From Nonomuraea candida (GTDB lineage: Bacteria > Actinomycetota > Actinomycetes > Streptosporangiales > Streptosporangiaceae), in assembly GCF_000725485.1 (NCBI RefSeq), contig NZ_JOAG01000026.1:124001-188000 (forward strand): DNA of 64,000 bases, written 5' to 3'. The notes beneath the pieces were generated by a model that was not told where the DNA came from, searched no databases, and was given only the letters and a program-made list of their open reading frames with translations. Shown here piece after piece: positions 1-7,927 of this stretch (the stretch's first letter is position 1; the number at the start of each line of letters is the position of its first letter). Both the position numbers and the translations under genes were made by a program.

Positions 1-863
1 GTGGTGAGCGGGCACGCGGGCGCGGCGGCGCGGATCAGCGTGGGCACGTCGAGGCCGGGGTCGGCGGCGATGAGCAGCAGCAGCCGCTGCGCCTCCGGCG
101 ACAGGGCCGCCAGCCGGTCGGCGTGCTCCCGCCACAACCGGCCGTCCCTGGGCAGCGTCACGGGCGGCGCGGCCAGCCCGGCGAGCTGGTCGGGGGTGAG
201 CGAGCCGATCAGCTCGGCCAGCGCGAGGGGGTTGCCCCTGGCGATCTGGTCCAGCGCCGCCAGCAGGTCCTCGGCGATCTTCCCCGGCGCCAGGTCGCCG
301 GCCAGCTCCCGCACCGCCGCCGCGTCCAGCCCGCCCACGGGCCGCACCGGCACGCCGTCCAGCCCGTCCTCCCGCGCCGCGAACAGCAGCGCCACCGGCT
401 CGCCCGGCACCCGCCTGGCGGCGAACGACAACACCTCGCGGCTGGCCGGGTCGAGCAGGTCCACGTCGTCCACGCAGGCCAGCACCGGCTGCTGGGCCGC
501 CACCGCCGACAGCAGGCCGAGCACGGCCGCGGGCAGCGCCAGCCCGGCGGCGGCCGTGCCGGACTCCAGGGCCGAGACCAGGGCGCGGGCCTGCGTGCCC
601 GGCAGGGAGACGGCGGCGCCGGCGGCGACCGGGCGCAGCAGGCCGTGCAGCCCGGCGTACGGCAGCCGCGACTCCGACCGCACCCCGGAGACCCGCAACA
701 CCCGGCACCCCGCGGCGCCGGCCAGCGCGGCGGCCAGGTCGAGCAGCGCCGTCTTGCCCACGCCCGGCGCCCCTCTCAGCAGCAGGGCGCCGCCGGAACC
801 GGCGCGGGCGTCGTCGATCAGCCGCCGCAGGGCGCGTTCCTCCTCGCCGCGGCCACGTAACAC
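1..863 (-). CDS. LuxR-type ATPase transcriptional regulator, N-terminal part (cut by window edge)
   Basis: The minus strand is open from the left edge to about 863 and encodes an AAA/STAND-type ATPase N-terminus. It begins LRGRGEEERALRRLIDDARAG, followed by a Walker A GAPGVGKT, a Walker-B-like stretch LACVDDVDLLD and the helical tail usual in large LuxR-family regulators (MalT/LAL type). The helix-turn-helix expected at the C-terminus lies outside the window, so the LuxR assignment is by architecture only. GTG at 861-863 is a plausible start because homologous proteins begin just before LxGRxxE; GTGs at 885-887 and 900-902 are in-frame alternatives, with a stop above them. The gene lies 87 bp downstream of the importer operon on the same strand and could be read through from it. 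Confidence 0.75.
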   Translation of the reverse strand, partial: MLRGRGEEERALRRLIDDARAGSGGALLLRGAPGVGKTALLDLAAALAGAAGCRVLRVSGVRSESRLPYAGLHGLLRPVAAGAAVSLPGTQARALVSALESGTAAAGLALPAAVLGLLSAVAAQQPVLACVDDVDLLDPASREVLSFAARRVPGEPVALLFAAREDGLDGVPVRPVGGLDAAAVRELAGDLAPGKIAEDLLAALDQIARGNPLALAELIGSLTPDQLAGLAAPPVTLPRDGRLWREHADRLAALSPEAQRLLLLIAADPGLDVPTLIRAAAPACPLT

Positions 864-950
864 GGGTGGGGGCTTGTCAGGGGACACGCCGTCAAGTGTC
901 ACCCGCGGATGTCAGGACGGAAAGGGCGTGTCACGCAGGGGCCGGTGATT

Positions 951-1931
951 TCACCGATAGGGGAGCTCCTTCCGGTTCTTCGCCAGGCGGGCGGAGATCG
1001 CGGGGACCAGGCCGCGGGGCATGAACAGGACGACCACGATGAGGACGAGGGCGTAGACGGCGTACGACAACACGCTCGGCGCGTACGTCGGCATGCCCGG
1101 CAGCGACGCGAGCCGGTCCAGGCCCTGCACCAGCAGCGTGATCGCGGTGGCCCCCACCACGGCGCCCCAGATCGTGCCGAGCCCCCCGACCACGGCCATC
1201 ACGATGTACTGGATCGAGATCAGGACGGGGAACGAGCCCGGCGCGACGTAGCCGGTGTAGAAGCAGTAGATGCCCCCGGCCAGGCCGGCGAACGTGGCCG
1301 ACAGGGCGAAGACCACCAGCTTGTAGCGGCCCACGGGAATGCCCGACGAGGCGGCGGCGGTCTCGCTGGTGGCCAGCGCGCGCAGGGCGCGGCCGGGGCG
1401 GGAGGTGATGACGTTGCGCGTCACCAGCATCACCAGGGCCAGGCCCGCCCACGTCAGGTACGCGTACACGGCCGCGCCGCCCGCCTCGAACGAGCCCACG
1501 CCGAACTGCGGGATGCCCTGCAGCCCGATGTCGCCGCCGGTGAACTCGAGCTGGCCGGCCAGCGAGAGCAGGATGAGCTGCACGGCCAGCGTCGCGAAGG
1601 CCAGGTGGTGGCCGCGCAGCCGCAGCAGCGGCGTGCCGATCACCAGGGCGGAGAGCGCGGCGGCCACGGGGGCGGCCGCCAGGCCGGCCAGCGGGGGGAC
1701 CCCGGCCAGGGCGAGCAGGGCCGCGGTGTAGGCGCCGATGGCGTAGAAGGCGCCCTGGCCCAGCGACACCTGGCCGGCGTAGCCCATGAGCAGCGACACG
1801 CCGACCGTGACCATGGCGGCCAGGCCGAGCAGGATGTAGACGGCCAGGGCGCTGTCGTCGAGCACGGCGGGCAGCGCGAGCGTGACGGCGGCGACCAGGG
1901 CACCGGCCGCGAGCCCGGCCCTGTTGTTCAT
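951..1931 (-). CDS. Branched-chain amino acid-type ABC transporter permease (LivM family)
   Basis: This 326-residue membrane protein has about nine hydrophobic segments. The LivM hallmark GYAGQVSLGQGAFYAIGAY sits near residues 50-68, and a late GGLGTIWGAVVGA turn follows near residue 250, the usual contact region for the ATPases. It would form the heteromeric channel with the LivH-like protein encoded just upstream; the two genes overlap by 4 bases (1928-1931), indicating coupled translation. It is the last gene of the binding protein-LivG-LivF-LivH-LivM operon. Family substrates include branched-chain amino acids, amides and small aromatic acids. The neighbouring PaaX regulator and acyl-CoA ligase favour a carboxylic acid here, which is inference. 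Confidence 0.93.
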   Translation of the reverse strand: MNNRAGLAAGALVAAVTLALPAVLDDSALAVYILLGLAAMVTVGVSLLMGYAGQVSLGQGAFYAIGAYTAALLALAGVPPLAGLAAAPVAAALSALVIGTPLLRLRGHHLAFATLAVQLILLSLAGQLEFTGGDIGLQGIPQFGVGSFEAGGAAVYAYLTWAGLALVMLVTRNVITSRPGRALRALATSETAAASSGIPVGRYKLVVFALSATFAGLAGGIYCFYTGYVAPGSFPVLISIQYIVMAVVGGLGTIWGAVVGATAITLLVQGLDRLASLPGMPTYAPSVLSYAVYALVLIVVVLFMPRGLVPAISARLAKNRKELPYR

Positions 1932-2788
1932 GCGGGCTCCTCAGAGATGGCCGAGCGGCGGCTCGCCTGGACGATCATGACGAGGATCATGAGGCCGAGC
2001 GCCACCTCCAGCTGGTGCGAGCCGTAGCCGTACCCGGCCGCCATCGTCTCGGCCACCCCCAGCAGCAGCGCCCCGGCCAGCGCGATCACGGGCCGGGTGA
2101 GCGCGCCGAAGACGGCCGCGGCGAAGCCGTTGACGATCAGCGTGACGTCGGTGTCGAACGAGATCGGCCGCAGCGGCGTCACCAGTACCCCGGCGATGCC
2201 GCCGAGCACCCCGCCCAGCGCGAACGCCAGCAGCCCCATCCGCCGCACGTCGATGCCGACGACGCGGGCGGCGTACGGGTTGGAGGCGCACGCGGTCAGC
2301 GCCTTGCCCAGGTAGGTGCGCCCGAAGAAGAGCGCCAGCAGCACGAACGTGGCCGCCGTCACCCCGATGACCAGCAGGTAGTGCGTCTGGATGCGCGCCC
2401 CCGCGAGCGTCACCGACCCGGCCAGGCCCGGCGCGGAGCGCGGCTGGTCGCCCCAGAGCACGATCTCCACGGCGTACGCCAGCACGCCCACGCCCAGGGT
2501 GACGATCAGCGACGACAGCGGCGTGGTGCCCCGCCTGCCGATGGCGGCCAGGCCGGTCAGCAGGCCCGCCACCCCCGCGGCCAGCACGGCGGACACCTCG
2601 CTGAGCCCGTGCGGGAAGCCGAGGCCGAGCAGGGAGGAGGTGCACAGCCCGGCCACGACGGCGAACGTGCCCTGCGCGAAGTTCACCACGCCGGTGACGC
2701 GGTGGATGGTGACCAGGCCGCTGGCGATGAGGGCGATCGCGCACCCGACCGCCAGCCCGTTCAGCAGGTACGTCAGGAACGCGCTCAT
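1928..2788 (-). CDS. Branched-chain amino acid-type ABC transporter permease (LivH family)
   Basis: This 286-residue polytopic membrane protein begins MSAFLTYLLNGLAVGCAIALIASGLVTIHRVTGVVNFAQG; the 'G-x-V-N-F-A-Q-G' box is diagnostic of LivH permeases. The second half carries the usual GGVLGGIAGVL and GxxEx-type segments. The ATG at 2786-2788 is preceded on its strand by a GGGAGG Shine-Dalgarno. A 79-base gap with a short direct repeat (CTCAAGGAC twice) separates it from the LivF stop, the loosest junction in the operon. Its partner permease follows with a 4-base overlap. Confidence 0.93.
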   Translation of the reverse strand: MSAFLTYLLNGLAVGCAIALIASGLVTIHRVTGVVNFAQGTFAVVAGLCTSSLLGLGFPHGLSEVSAVLAAGVAGLLTGLAAIGRRGTTPLSSLIVTLGVGVLAYAVEIVLWGDQPRSAPGLAGSVTLAGARIQTHYLLVIGVTAATFVLLALFFGRTYLGKALTACASNPYAARVVGIDVRRMGLLAFALGGVLGGIAGVLVTPLRPISFDTDVTLIVNGFAAAVFGALTRPVIALAGALLLGVAETMAAGYGYGSHQLEVALGLMILVMIVQASRRSAISEEPA

Positions 2789-2867
2789 CGGGGCGCCGCC
2801 TCCCCTCTCAAGGACCCGCTCAAGGACCGGCCCGGGGACCCGCCGAAGGGTCTGCTCAGGTGCCCGT

Positions 2868-3527
2868 TCACGTGATCGCCCCGCCCAGGTAGGCGCTGGC
2901 CACCCGCGGGTCGCCGGCCAGCTCGTCGCACGGCCCCTCGGTCACCAGCCGCCCGGACTCCAGCACGTACGCCCGCCGGCACAGCTCGAAGGCCAGCCGC
3001 GCGTTCTGCTCGATGAGCAGCACCGTCAGCCCGTGCGACCGGTTCAGCCCGGCCAGGTGCGCGGCCAGGTCGGCCGTGACGTTGGGGGCCAGGCCCAGGG
3101 ACAGCTCGTCCACGACCAGGACGTCGGGCCGCGACATCATGGCCCGGCCGAAGGCGACCATCTGCTGCTCGCCCCCGGACAGCACGCCGGCCCGCCGGGA
3201 GGACAGCTCGGCCAGGCGGGGCAGCAGTTCGTACACGAAGGAGGGGTCGCGCTGCCCGGAGCGCCAGCCGCCGAGCGCCAGGTTGTCGGCGACGGACAGG
3301 TCGGGGAAGAGCTGGCGGCCCTCGGGGATGAGCGCGAGCCGGCCGTCCACCCGCACCGTGCCGGCCGCGGGCCGCAGCAGCCCGGCCAGGGTGTCGGCCA
3401 GGGTGGACTTGCCGGCGCCGTTCGGGCCGAGCAGGGCGACCATCTCGCCCCGGCCGACCGTGAGCGTGAGGCGGTCGAGCGCGGTGGCGGTGCCGTACGA
3501 GACCACCAGGTCCCGGACCTCGATCAT
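2868..3527 (-). CDS. ABC transporter ATP-binding protein (LivF family)
   Basis: This 219-residue ATPase begins MIEVRDLVVSYGTATALDRL. It has Walker A GPNGAGKS, signature LSGGEQQM, Walker B DVLVVDELSLGLAP and the H-loop region LLIEQNA. LivF proteins usually have a DEPSLGL Walker B; here the residue after the catalytic Glu is Leu rather than Pro, a mild oddity. The open frame extends upstream to 3788 but that part is a shadow of LivG. ATG at 3525-3527 is chosen because it overlaps the LivG stop by 4 bases and starts exactly where family homology begins. It would power the importer as a heterodimer with LivG. Confidence 0.92.
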   Translation of the reverse strand: MIEVRDLVVSYGTATALDRLTLTVGRGEMVALLGPNGAGKSTLADTLAGLLRPAAGTVRVDGRLALIPEGRQLFPDLSVADNLALGGWRSGQRDPSFVYELLPRLAELSSRRAGVLSGGEQQMVAFGRAMMSRPDVLVVDELSLGLAPNVTADLAAHLAGLNRSHGLTVLLIEQNARLAFELCRRAYVLESGRLVTEGPCDELAGDPRVASAYLGGAIT

Positions 3528-4279
3528 GAGGTCTGTCCGAGGTAGGCGGCCAGCACCAGCGGGTCGGCCCGCACCTCGGCCGGCGGCCCGTCGGCGATGA
3601 CCTGGCCCAGGTCGAGCACCACGACGCGGTCGGCGAGCCGGGTCACGAACGCCACGTCGTGCTCGATGAGCAGGATCGTCAGCCCGTCCGCCCGCAGCTC
3701 CTCCACCAGCGCCGCCAGGCGCTCGCGCTCGGCGCCGCGCAGCCCGGAGGCGGGCTCGTCGAGCAGCAGCAGCCGGGGCCGCGCGCACAGGGCGCGGGCG
3801 AGCTGCAGCGCCCGCTGCTGGCCGATCGGCAGCAGGTCGGCGGGCCGGTCGGCCCAGTCGGCCAGTCCCACCCGCTCCAGCGCGCGGTCCGCCGCGGCGG
3901 CGATCTCGCGCTCGTCGCGCCGGTGCCGGGGCAGCCGCAGCGCCGCCGAGACGAACCCGGCGCGGGTGTGCCCGTGCGCGCCCACCATGACGTTCTCCCT
4001 GACGGTCATGCCGCGGAAGACCCGGGCCGCCTGGAAGACGATCGACATGCCCAGCCGGGCCCGCCGGTGCGGCGCGAGCCGGTCCACCCGCTGCCCGAGG
4101 AAGGAGATCCGGCCGTGGTCGGCGGCGAGGTGCCCGGTGATCAGGTTGAACAGGGTGGACTTGCCGGCCCCGTTCGGGCCGATGACGCCGCAGACCTCGC
4201 CGTCCGCGACGCTCAGCGAGACGTCGCGGACGGCGTAGACGCCCCCGAAGGAGCGGGAGACCCCGGTGACGGTCAGCAC
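3524..4279 (-). CDS. ABC transporter ATP-binding protein (LivG family)
   Basis: This 251-residue ATPase starts at GTG 4277-4279 (MLTVTGVSRSFGGVYAV), five bases after the stop of the binding protein. It carries Walker A GPNGAGKST and Walker B RLLLLDEPASGL. The signature region reads LLPIGQQRALQLARAL, so the canonical LSGGQ is degenerate (PIGQQ), as in a number of LivG proteins. The adenine-binding aromatic and long helical insertion around residues 85-120 (FRGMTVRENVMVGAH) match the family. The C-terminus PLVLAAYLGQTS is typical of LivG. It is the second gene of the operon. Confidence 0.92.
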   Translation of the reverse strand: MLTVTGVSRSFGGVYAVRDVSLSVADGEVCGVIGPNGAGKSTLFNLITGHLAADHGRISFLGQRVDRLAPHRRARLGMSIVFQAARVFRGMTVRENVMVGAHGHTRAGFVSAALRLPRHRRDEREIAAAADRALERVGLADWADRPADLLPIGQQRALQLARALCARPRLLLLDEPASGLRGAERERLAALVEELRADGLTILLIEHDVAFVTRLADRVVVLDLGQVIADGPPAEVRADPLVLAAYLGQTS

Positions 4280-4284
4280 CCTGT

Positions 4285-5472
4285 CTACCCCTGCGCGGTG
4301 ACGGTCTTGGTGAGCTGCTCCATGGCCCACTCGGTCGGGACGAACTGGCCGTTCTTCACCGTGTTGACCGAGATGTACTCGGGGGAGAGCCCGGAATGGT
4401 CGGTGGGGGAGTAGCGGAAGCGGCCGTTCGGCGTGATCAGGTCCATCTTCTCCAGGGCCTGCTGGATCTTGGTCTTGTCCGTGCTGCCGGCCTTCCTGAT
4501 GGCCTCGAACAGCAGCAGCGACGCGCTGTAGCCGTCCTGCGCGAACTGCGGCGGCGGATAGCCGTGCTTCTGCTCGTACGGCCCCGCCATCTGGTCGATG
4601 ACCTGTTTCTGCTTGCCGGCAGGCAGGTGGTCGCCCACCACGCCGATGGCGCTCTGCACGGTCATGCCCTCGGCGGCGGCGCCCATCGGCTCCAGCCAGA
4701 GCTTGCTGGCCTGGGAGGCGGTCAGGAACAGCGGGGTCTTCAGCCCCGAGGCGACGTACTGCTTGGCCGCCGTCACGCCGGGCGCGCCCGAGCCCCAGAA
4801 CACCAGCGCCTCTGCCTTGGAGTCGCGCACGTGCTGGAAGAGGGGGCTGAAGTCGGAGGTGGTGGTCTCGTACGGCTCGTCCACGGCGATCGTCACGCCG
4901 TACTTGGGGGCCAGCTCCACCATGGACTCGTGGCCGGAGACCGAGTAGGCGCTCTTGGAGTCCCAGGCCACCGCGATCGTCTTGATGCCCTCGGCCTGGA
5001 TGTACTGCAGGTAGCGCTCGGCGTACATGCTGGACAGGGCCGGGGTGACGAAGATGTAGGACTTGATCGGCTCGACCTGCTCCTGCGCCGGGGCCAGCGA
5101 CAGGTACGGCATCTTGTCGCGCTGCGCGAGCGGCTCGACCGCCAGCGCCGAGTTGGAGAACACCGGCCCGATCAGCGCGTCGATCTCGCCCTTGATCTGG
5201 TTGTAGGCCACGATGCCCTGGTCGGGGGCGGTCTTGTCGTCGCGCGTGACCAGCTCCACCTTGCGGCCGAGCAGCCCGCCCTGCGCGTTGACCTGCTCGA
5301 CGGCCATCTCGACGGCCTTCTTGTCCTCGCTGCCGAGCGGCGTGTAGTTGCCGGTCAGCGAGACGATGAGGCCCACCCTGATCGGCTCCTGGGCGCCCCC
5401 CGAACCACCGCCGCCCCCGCACGCGGTCACGGCCACCAACAGGCAAGCCAGGGACGGAAGAAACCTGCGCAT
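4285..5472 (-). CDS. ABC transporter substrate-binding lipoprotein (Leu/Ile/Val-binding family)
   Basis: This 395-residue protein starts MRRFLPSLACLLVAVTACGGGG: a lipoprotein signal peptide with lipobox VTAC and a flexible Gly-rich linker. The mature part has type I periplasmic-binding features (IRVGLIVSLTGNYTPLGSEDKKAVEMAVEQVNAQGG, GPVFSNSALAV, SPTDHSGL near the end). ATG 5470-5472 was chosen because it begins the signal peptide; the frame stays open far upstream but only as shadow sequence. It is the first gene of the importer operon, with a promoter at about 5500-5528. The ligand is not visible from sequence. The clustered PaaX regulator and acyl-CoA ligase suggest an aromatic or aliphatic acid. 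Confidence 0.93.
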   Translation of the reverse strand: MRRFLPSLACLLVAVTACGGGGGSGGAQEPIRVGLIVSLTGNYTPLGSEDKKAVEMAVEQVNAQGGLLGRKVELVTRDDKTAPDQGIVAYNQIKGEIDALIGPVFSNSALAVEPLAQRDKMPYLSLAPAQEQVEPIKSYIFVTPALSSMYAERYLQYIQAEGIKTIAVAWDSKSAYSVSGHESMVELAPKYGVTIAVDEPYETTTSDFSPLFQHVRDSKAEALVFWGSGAPGVTAAKQYVASGLKTPLFLTASQASKLWLEPMGAAAEGMTVQSAIGVVGDHLPAGKQKQVIDQMAGPYEQKHGYPPPQFAQDGYSASLLLFEAIRKAGSTDKTKIQQALEKMDLITPNGRFRYSPTDHSGLSPEYISVNTVKNGQFVPTEWAMEQLTKTVTAQG

Positions 5473-5499
5473 CAGGACCTCCTGGGCCGGGTGGCCCCA

Positions 5500-5539
5500 A
5501 AAGTAGGCAGGTACATTACGGCTGTCAATAGAGTGCCTA
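5500..5539 (-). promoter_or_regulatory. Importer-operon promoter with overlapping inverted repeat (likely PaaX site)
   Basis: On the minus strand a TTGACA -35 box (5523-5528) is followed by a 17-base spacer and TACTTT (5500-5505), an excellent housekeeping-type promoter about 28 bases from the binding-protein ATG. The hexamer TAGGCA at 5504-5509 and its complement TGCCTA at 5534-5539 form an inverted repeat that overlaps the -10 box and flanks the -35 box. A regulator bound there would block transcription. The gene divergent from it encodes a PaaX-family repressor, which makes it the natural candidate; this link is inference. Confidence 0.6.
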
Positions 5540-5559
5540 ACATCCGGAGACAAGCTGTT

Positions 5560-6396
5560 ATGCGGCCTCAATCGGTGATCCTCACCTTCCTCGGCGACCA
5601 TGTCTACGGCCGCGGGATCTGCGTCTCGTCGCGGAGCTTCATCGAGGCGTTCGGCAAGGTGGGCATCTCCGAGCAGGCCACGCGCTCGACGCTGACCCGG
5701 ATGGTCAGGCGCGGGCTGCTGCGCCGCCGCAGGGCGGGCCGGCGCATGTACTTCGGGCTCACCCCGACCAGCGCCGACGTGCTCAGGGACGGCGAGCGGC
5801 GGATCTGGCACAGCGGCGTGGTCAACGACGCCGACGAGGACCGGTGGACGCTGATCGGCTTCTCGCTGCCCGAGTCCTGGCAGCGCGAGCGGCACGAGCT
5901 GCGCTCCCGGCTGGTCTGGGCCGGGTTCGGGCCGCTGCAGAACGGCTTGTGGATCGCTCCAGGCGAGGTGGACGCCGCCGGGGTGATCGACGACCTCGGG
6001 GCGAACGTGAAGGTCTTCTCCGCCGAGCCGCGCCGCCCGACCGACATGCAGGCGCTGATCGGCGACGCCTACGACCTGGACGGCCTGGGCGCCCGCTACC
6101 GGGAGTTCCTGAGCCGTTGGGACCGGGCCGACCCGGCGCCGGACGCGGCCGACGACCTGGCGCGCTCGCTGATGCTGCTCACCGGCTGGCTGCAGATCAT
6201 CAGGAGCGACCCGCGGCTGCCGCTGCGCTACCTGCCGCACGACTGGCCGGCCGACAAGGCGCAGCGGGTCTGCCACACGCTGCACGAACGCTTCCGGCCG
6301 GAGGCGGCGCGCGTCGTCGCCGGGCTGCTCGACGCCATTCCCGACGAGACCTGGCCGGGCACGGCCGTCCCGCAGGAAAGTTCGGCAGAACGGTGA
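5560..6396 (+). CDS. PaaX-family transcriptional regulator
   Basis: This 278-residue protein begins MRPQSVILTFLGDHVYGRGICVSSRSFIEAFGKVGISEQATRSTLTRMVRRGLL, the winged-helix N-terminus typical of PaaX repressors of phenylacetic acid catabolism. The PaaX C-terminal domain (LLTGWLQIIRSDPRLPLRYLPHDWPADKA) follows. ATG at 5560 has a CGGAGA element about 10 bases upstream. It is divergent from the importer operon and just ahead of an acyl-CoA ligase gene, the classical position for a repressor that responds to an acyl-CoA made by that ligase. In the family aryl-CoA thioesters are the inducers; the effector here is unknown. Confidence 0.92.
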   Translation: MRPQSVILTFLGDHVYGRGICVSSRSFIEAFGKVGISEQATRSTLTRMVRRGLLRRRRAGRRMYFGLTPTSADVLRDGERRIWHSGVVNDADEDRWTLIGFSLPESWQRERHELRSRLVWAGFGPLQNGLWIAPGEVDAAGVIDDLGANVKVFSAEPRRPTDMQALIGDAYDLDGLGARYREFLSRWDRADPAPDAADDLARSLMLLTGWLQIIRSDPRLPLRYLPHDWPADKAQRVCHTLHERFRPEAARVVAGLLDAIPDETWPGTAVPQESSAER

Positions 6397-6448
6397 CAGC
6401 AGTCGCATAGTGGCCTAATTTGAGGGCCTGAGCGTCTCAAGGAGGCCC

Positions 6449-7927
6449 ATGAGGAATCAGGGGATCGGCTCGTGGCCGGCGCGCAGGGCACGCATGACGC
6501 CCGAGCGGGTGGCGATCTCGTACCGGGGGGTCGACCGCACGTACCGGGAGCTGCGGGACCGGGTGAACCGGCTGGCCTCGGCCCTCCGCGCGGGCGTGGG
6601 GCGGGGTGACCGGGTGGCCTTCCTCGGGGCCAACCAGCCGGCGATGGTGGAGACGTTCTTCGCGGCGGGGCTGCTGGGGGCCGTGTTCGTCCCGCTCAAC
6701 ACCCGGCTGGCCGGTCCGGAGCTGCGCCGGATCCTGGACGACGCCGAGCCGGCGCTGCTCGTGCTGGGCGAGGAGCGCGACGACGGCGGCCTGCCGGGCC
6801 GCCACCTGCGCGCCGCCGACTACGAGGAACTGCTCGCCTCGGGCTCGCCCGAGCCCGTCGACGAGCCGGTGAGCAGGGACGACGTGGCGATGATCATGTA
6901 CACGTCGGGCACCACGGGCCGCCCCAAGGGCGCCATGCTCACCCACGGCAACCTCACCTGGAACGCGGTCAACCTGCTCGTGGACGTGCCGCTGGGACAC
7001 GACGAGGTGGCGCTGGTCGCCGCGCCGCTGTTCCACATCGCGGCGCTGGGACAGGCGCTGGTGCCCGGCGTGCTCAAGGGCGCGCGGGCCATCCTGGAGC
7101 CGTCGTTCGACGTGGACCGCGCCTTCGACCTGATCGAGTCGGAGCGGGTGACGCTGATCGCCGGGGTGCCGACGATGTTCGCCTTCCTCGCCCAGTCCCC
7201 GCGCTGGCCGGAGGCCGACCTGTCGAGCCTGCGCCACCTGGTGTGCGGGGGCGCGCCGCTGCCCCTGCCGCTGATCCGCGCCTACCAGGAGCGCGGGCTG
7301 GCGCTGCTCCAGGGCTACGGCATGACGGAGACCTCGCCCGGCGCGCTGTTCCTGGCCGCCGAGCACGCGCTCGGCAAGGCGGGCACGGCCGGCGTGCCGT
7401 GCTTCTTCTCCGACGTGCGGCTGGTCGCGCCCGACGGCTCGCCCGCCGCCCCCGGGGAGCCGGGCGAGCTGTACGTCCAGGGCCCCAACGTCATGAAGGG
7501 CTACTGGCGGCGGCCGGAGGAGAGCGCCGAGGTGCTGTCCGGCGACGGCTGGTTCCGCTCGGGGGACATCGGCGTGGCCGACGCCGACGGGTACGTGCGC
7601 ATCTCCGACCGCGTCAAGGACATGATCATCTCCGGCGGCGAGAACATCTACCCCGCCGAGGTGGAGAGCGCCCTGCACGAGCACCCCGCGGTCGCCGAGT
7701 GCGCCGTGATCGGCGTGCCGGACGACAAGTGGGGCGAGGTTGGCAAGGCGTTGGTCGTGCTCCGGCCCGGCGCGGCGGCCGGGCCGGAGGAGCTGCTCGG
7801 GCACCTGGACGGCCGGCTGGCCCGCTACAAGATCCCGAAATACCTGGAGCTCGTCGCCGAGCTGCCGAAGAACGCGGCGGGCAAGCTCCTCAAGGCCCCG
7901 CTGAGAAAGCTCTACGGAGGAGGATGA
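6449..7927 (+). CDS. AMP-forming acyl-CoA synthetase
   Basis: This 492-residue ANL-superfamily adenylate-forming enzyme has the AMP-binding P-loop YTSGTTGRPKG (residues about 151-161), the A5 motif GYGMTET, the A7 motif SGDIGVADADGYVRISDRVKDMIISGGENIYPAEVE, and the C-terminal lysine motif NAAGKLLK. These features show acyl adenylation followed by CoA transfer. A strong AAGGAGG lies seven bases before the ATG. The length and the ISGGENIYPAEVE segment resemble medium-chain or aromatic acyl-CoA ligases. It sits between PaaX and a methyltransferase-like gene (ATGA overlap), consistent with activation of the acid brought in by the divergent ABC importer. Substrate is not determinable. Confidence 0.93.
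   Translation: MRNQGIGSWPARRARMTPERVAISYRGVDRTYRELRDRVNRLASALRAGVGRGDRVAFLGANQPAMVETFFAAGLLGAVFVPLNTRLAGPELRRILDDAEPALLVLGEERDDGGLPGRHLRAADYEELLASGSPEPVDEPVSRDDVAMIMYTSGTTGRPKGAMLTHGNLTWNAVNLLVDVPLGHDEVALVAAPLFHIAALGQALVPGVLKGARAILEPSFDVDRAFDLIESERVTLIAGVPTMFAFLAQSPRWPEADLSSLRHLVCGGAPLPLPLIRAYQERGLALLQGYGMTETSPGALFLAAEHALGKAGTAGVPCFFSDVRLVAPDGSPAAPGEPGELYVQGPNVMKGYWRRPEESAEVLSGDGWFRSGDIGVADADGYVRISDRVKDMIISGGENIYPAEVESALHEHPAVAECAVIGVPDDKWGEVGKALVVLRPGAAAGPEELLGHLDGRLARYKIPKYLELVAELPKNAAGKLLKAPLRKLYGGG

Noticed and set aside
1..948. A 315-codon plus-strand open frame at the left edge
   Set aside because: It is Ser/Arg/Ala-rich shadow of the leftward ATPase gene, which shows real Walker A and B motifs.
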